From positions 1 to 64,000 of the forward strand of contig NZ_JAOEFX010000013.1 of NCBI RefSeq assembly GCF_025421775.1: a stretch of 64,000 bases of DNA, written 5' to 3'. The position numbers and the translations under genes were made by a program. Positions 62,834-64,000 of the stretch are shown here, in pieces. The notes beneath the pieces were generated by a model. The model was not told the origin of the DNA, did not search any database, and saw nothing but the letters and a program-made list of their open reading frames with translations. Origin of the DNA: Paenarthrobacter aurescens. GTDB lineage: Bacteria > Actinomycetota > Actinomycetes > Actinomycetales > Micrococcaceae. Each line of letters starts with the position of its first letter. Position 1 is the stretch's first letter.

Positions 62834-62979
62834 CACTTAGCAAACGACCAGGTCCCGTGACACAATTAGTCAGCTTGCTTACTAAAGCAGGGTTCCCTAG
62901 GCTGGAACAGGTCAGACAAACAACTCTCACAGCGGCGGTATCGCCCAAAAAGCACCCCGCTGCGCAACGAGGAGGAACA

Positions 62980-63546
62980 ATGTCAGAACACAACATCGCA
63001 GGCAAGAAGGTCGCATTTCTCCTGACAGACGGCGTGGAGCAGGTTGAGCTCACCAGCCCTTGGCAGGCCGTGAAGGATGCCGGTGGCGAGCCCACGCTGG
63101 TAGCGCTTTCCACAGGAAAGCTCCAGGGATTCAACGGCGTGGAGAAGGGCGACACGTTCGACGTCGACCTCGCAGTGGCCGACGCCAACGCCTCCGACTT
63201 TGACGCACTGGTACTCCCGGGTGGCGTCGTGAACGCGGACAACCTCCGCGTGGACAAGGACGCACAGAACTTCACGCGCGCCTTCTTTGAGCAGCACAAA
63301 CCCGTGGCTTCGATCTGCCACGGACCGTGGATCTTCATCGACGCCGGCGTCATCAAGGGCCGCAACGTCACCTCGTACCACACGCTCCAATCGGACCTGA
63401 AGAACGCCGGCGCCAACTGGACCGACGAAGAAGTGGTGTGCGATCAAGGCCTGGTCACCAGCCGCAACCCGGACGACCTCCCGGCATTCAATAGCAAGCT
63501 CGTGGAGGAAATCTCCGAGGGGCAGCACGCTGGCCAGACCGCTTAG
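62980..63546 (+). CDS. DJ-1/PfpI-family protein
   Basis: A 188-residue cytosolic protein. FLLTDGVEQVELTSPW holds the conserved Glu and ASICHGPWIFIDAG the nucleophilic Cys followed by His. Family members include deglycases, chaperones and peptidases. A perfect GAGGAGG site precedes the ATG at 62980. Ends at a strong terminator. Confidence 0.92.
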   Translation: MSEHNIAGKKVAFLLTDGVEQVELTSPWQAVKDAGGEPTLVALSTGKLQGFNGVEKGDTFDVDLAVADANASDFDALVLPGGVVNADNLRVDKDAQNFTRAFFEQHKPVASICHGPWIFIDAGVIKGRNVTSYHTLQSDLKNAGANWTDEEVVCDQGLVTSRNPDDLPAFNSKLVEEISEGQHAGQTA

Positions 63547-63563
63547 CGGTCGCCGAGGCACAT

Positions 63564-63620
63564 ACGGCAAGTGCCGCCGTCGTACTTCTTGTAGAAGCAC
63601 GACGGCGGCACTTGCCGTTT
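63564..63620. terminator. Rho-independent-type terminator after the DJ-1/PfpI gene
   Basis: A 26-bp stem, 63564-63589 with 63593-63618, one mismatch, loop of three, followed by TTT. The left arm contains the GCCGCCGTCGTAC core shared with hairpins at 17532 and 52433. Confidence 0.9.
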
Positions 63621-63722
63621 CCCTGACCTAGGTCATCCGGATGTTCCGCTTCCTTGGGAGTGGGACGGTGGCAGTTTCGGTATCTCGAACGCTGCTATGG
63701 GCGCTCCACGTAGAGTCTGAGA

Positions 63723-64000
63723 ATGAACCCCTTGGAGCAGCCTGCACTCGTCGCGTCCCCTTACAGGCTCCGTCCGTTTACGACAGCCGATGTTCCTGTG
63801 GTCCAGGAAGCCTCGCGCGATCCACTAATTCCTGCCATCACGACAGTTCCCGCCAGCGGTTCACGCCAGGCAGCACTGGCCTTCATCGAAAGACAGCACC
63901 AACGCCTAATTGATGGCACCGGGTACTCCTTCGCTATTGCTGATTCCTCCTCCGATCAGGCGGTTGGCCAAATCGGGCTGTGGCTGAAGAACCTCAGCCA
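63723..64000 (+). CDS. GNAT-family N-acetyltransferase, truncated by the window end
   Basis: An open frame from ATG at 63723 to the window end (92 codons) beginning MNPLEQPALVASPYRLRPF. The pattern YRLRPFTTADVPVV, then ALAFIERQHQRLIDGTGYSFAIA and AVGQIGLWLKN matches the N-terminal half of RimJ/RimL-type acetyltransferases; the acetyl-CoA site would lie beyond the window. Start chosen as the first ATG; ribosome site not clear. Confidence 0.75.
   Translation, partial: MNPLEQPALVASPYRLRPFTTADVPVVQEASRDPLIPAITTVPASGSRQAALAFIERQHQRLIDGTGYSFAIADSSSDQAVGQIGLWLKNLS

Overview
This is one contiguous stretch of a high-GC actinobacterial chromosome, most likely a Micrococcaceae member of the Arthrobacter/Paenarthrobacter type. 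Evidence seen directly: strong third-position G/C coding, frequent GTG/TTG starts, many 4-bp start/stop overlaps, AGGAGG-type ribosome sites, and the actinobacterial order dacB - zinc protease - tilS - hpt - ftsH - folE - folP - folB - folK - DUF3180 - PH - PH - DUF2520 - panC. The genus is inferred from gene content and order; no search was possible.

Layout. 1-652: gene-free, with C/A-rich sequence and a 32-bp tandem repeat. 653-16781 (minus strand): MFS efflux pump, pantothenate and folate genes, ftsH, purine salvage, tRNA lysidine synthase and PBP4. 16990-25310 (mostly plus): pyrophosphatase, then a four-gene cassette starting with a WXG-motif protein, two small cytosolic proteins, a minus-strand envelope/stress operon and an FUSC-like transporter. 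25285-37006: a glycoconjugate locus with the D-glycero-D-manno-heptose nucleotide pathway (gmhA, gmhB, two hldE-type genes), three GT9 heptosyltransferase-family proteins and two other glycosyltransferases. 37049-41070: SigF-type sigma factor, GAF-ANTAR regulator, AraC regulator, HAD phosphatase. 41162-44316: a HelR/HelD-type RNA polymerase-associated ATPase whose leader carries a rifamycin-associated element, plus a methyltransferase. 44467-57512: serS, lipid kinase, pheA, rhodanese, peptidase E, amidase, peptide transporter, SDR, phosphoglucomutase, RNA ligase-like protein, nitroreductase-like protein. 57768-64000: uracil/xanthine permease, an MNT-HEPN toxin-antitoxin pair with a palindromic operator, a GH25 lysozyme with SLH-like repeats, an XRE-DUF2975 pair, a DJ-1/PfpI protein and a truncated acetyltransferase.

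Most notable: (1) a near-complete heptose-nucleotide and heptosyltransferase locus, usually associated with Gram-negative LPS, in an apparently Gram-positive genome, without an obvious HldD epimerase and with two hldE-like genes; (2) a rifamycin-associated element in front of a HelR-like gene; (3) an MNT-HEPN pair whose predicted -10 box lies inside a 10+10 bp inverted repeat; (4) a WXG-type cassette with no secretion ATPase nearby; (5) a dispersed repeat family with the layout GTGAGAGAGC-N17-ATTGGGTGAGAGA.
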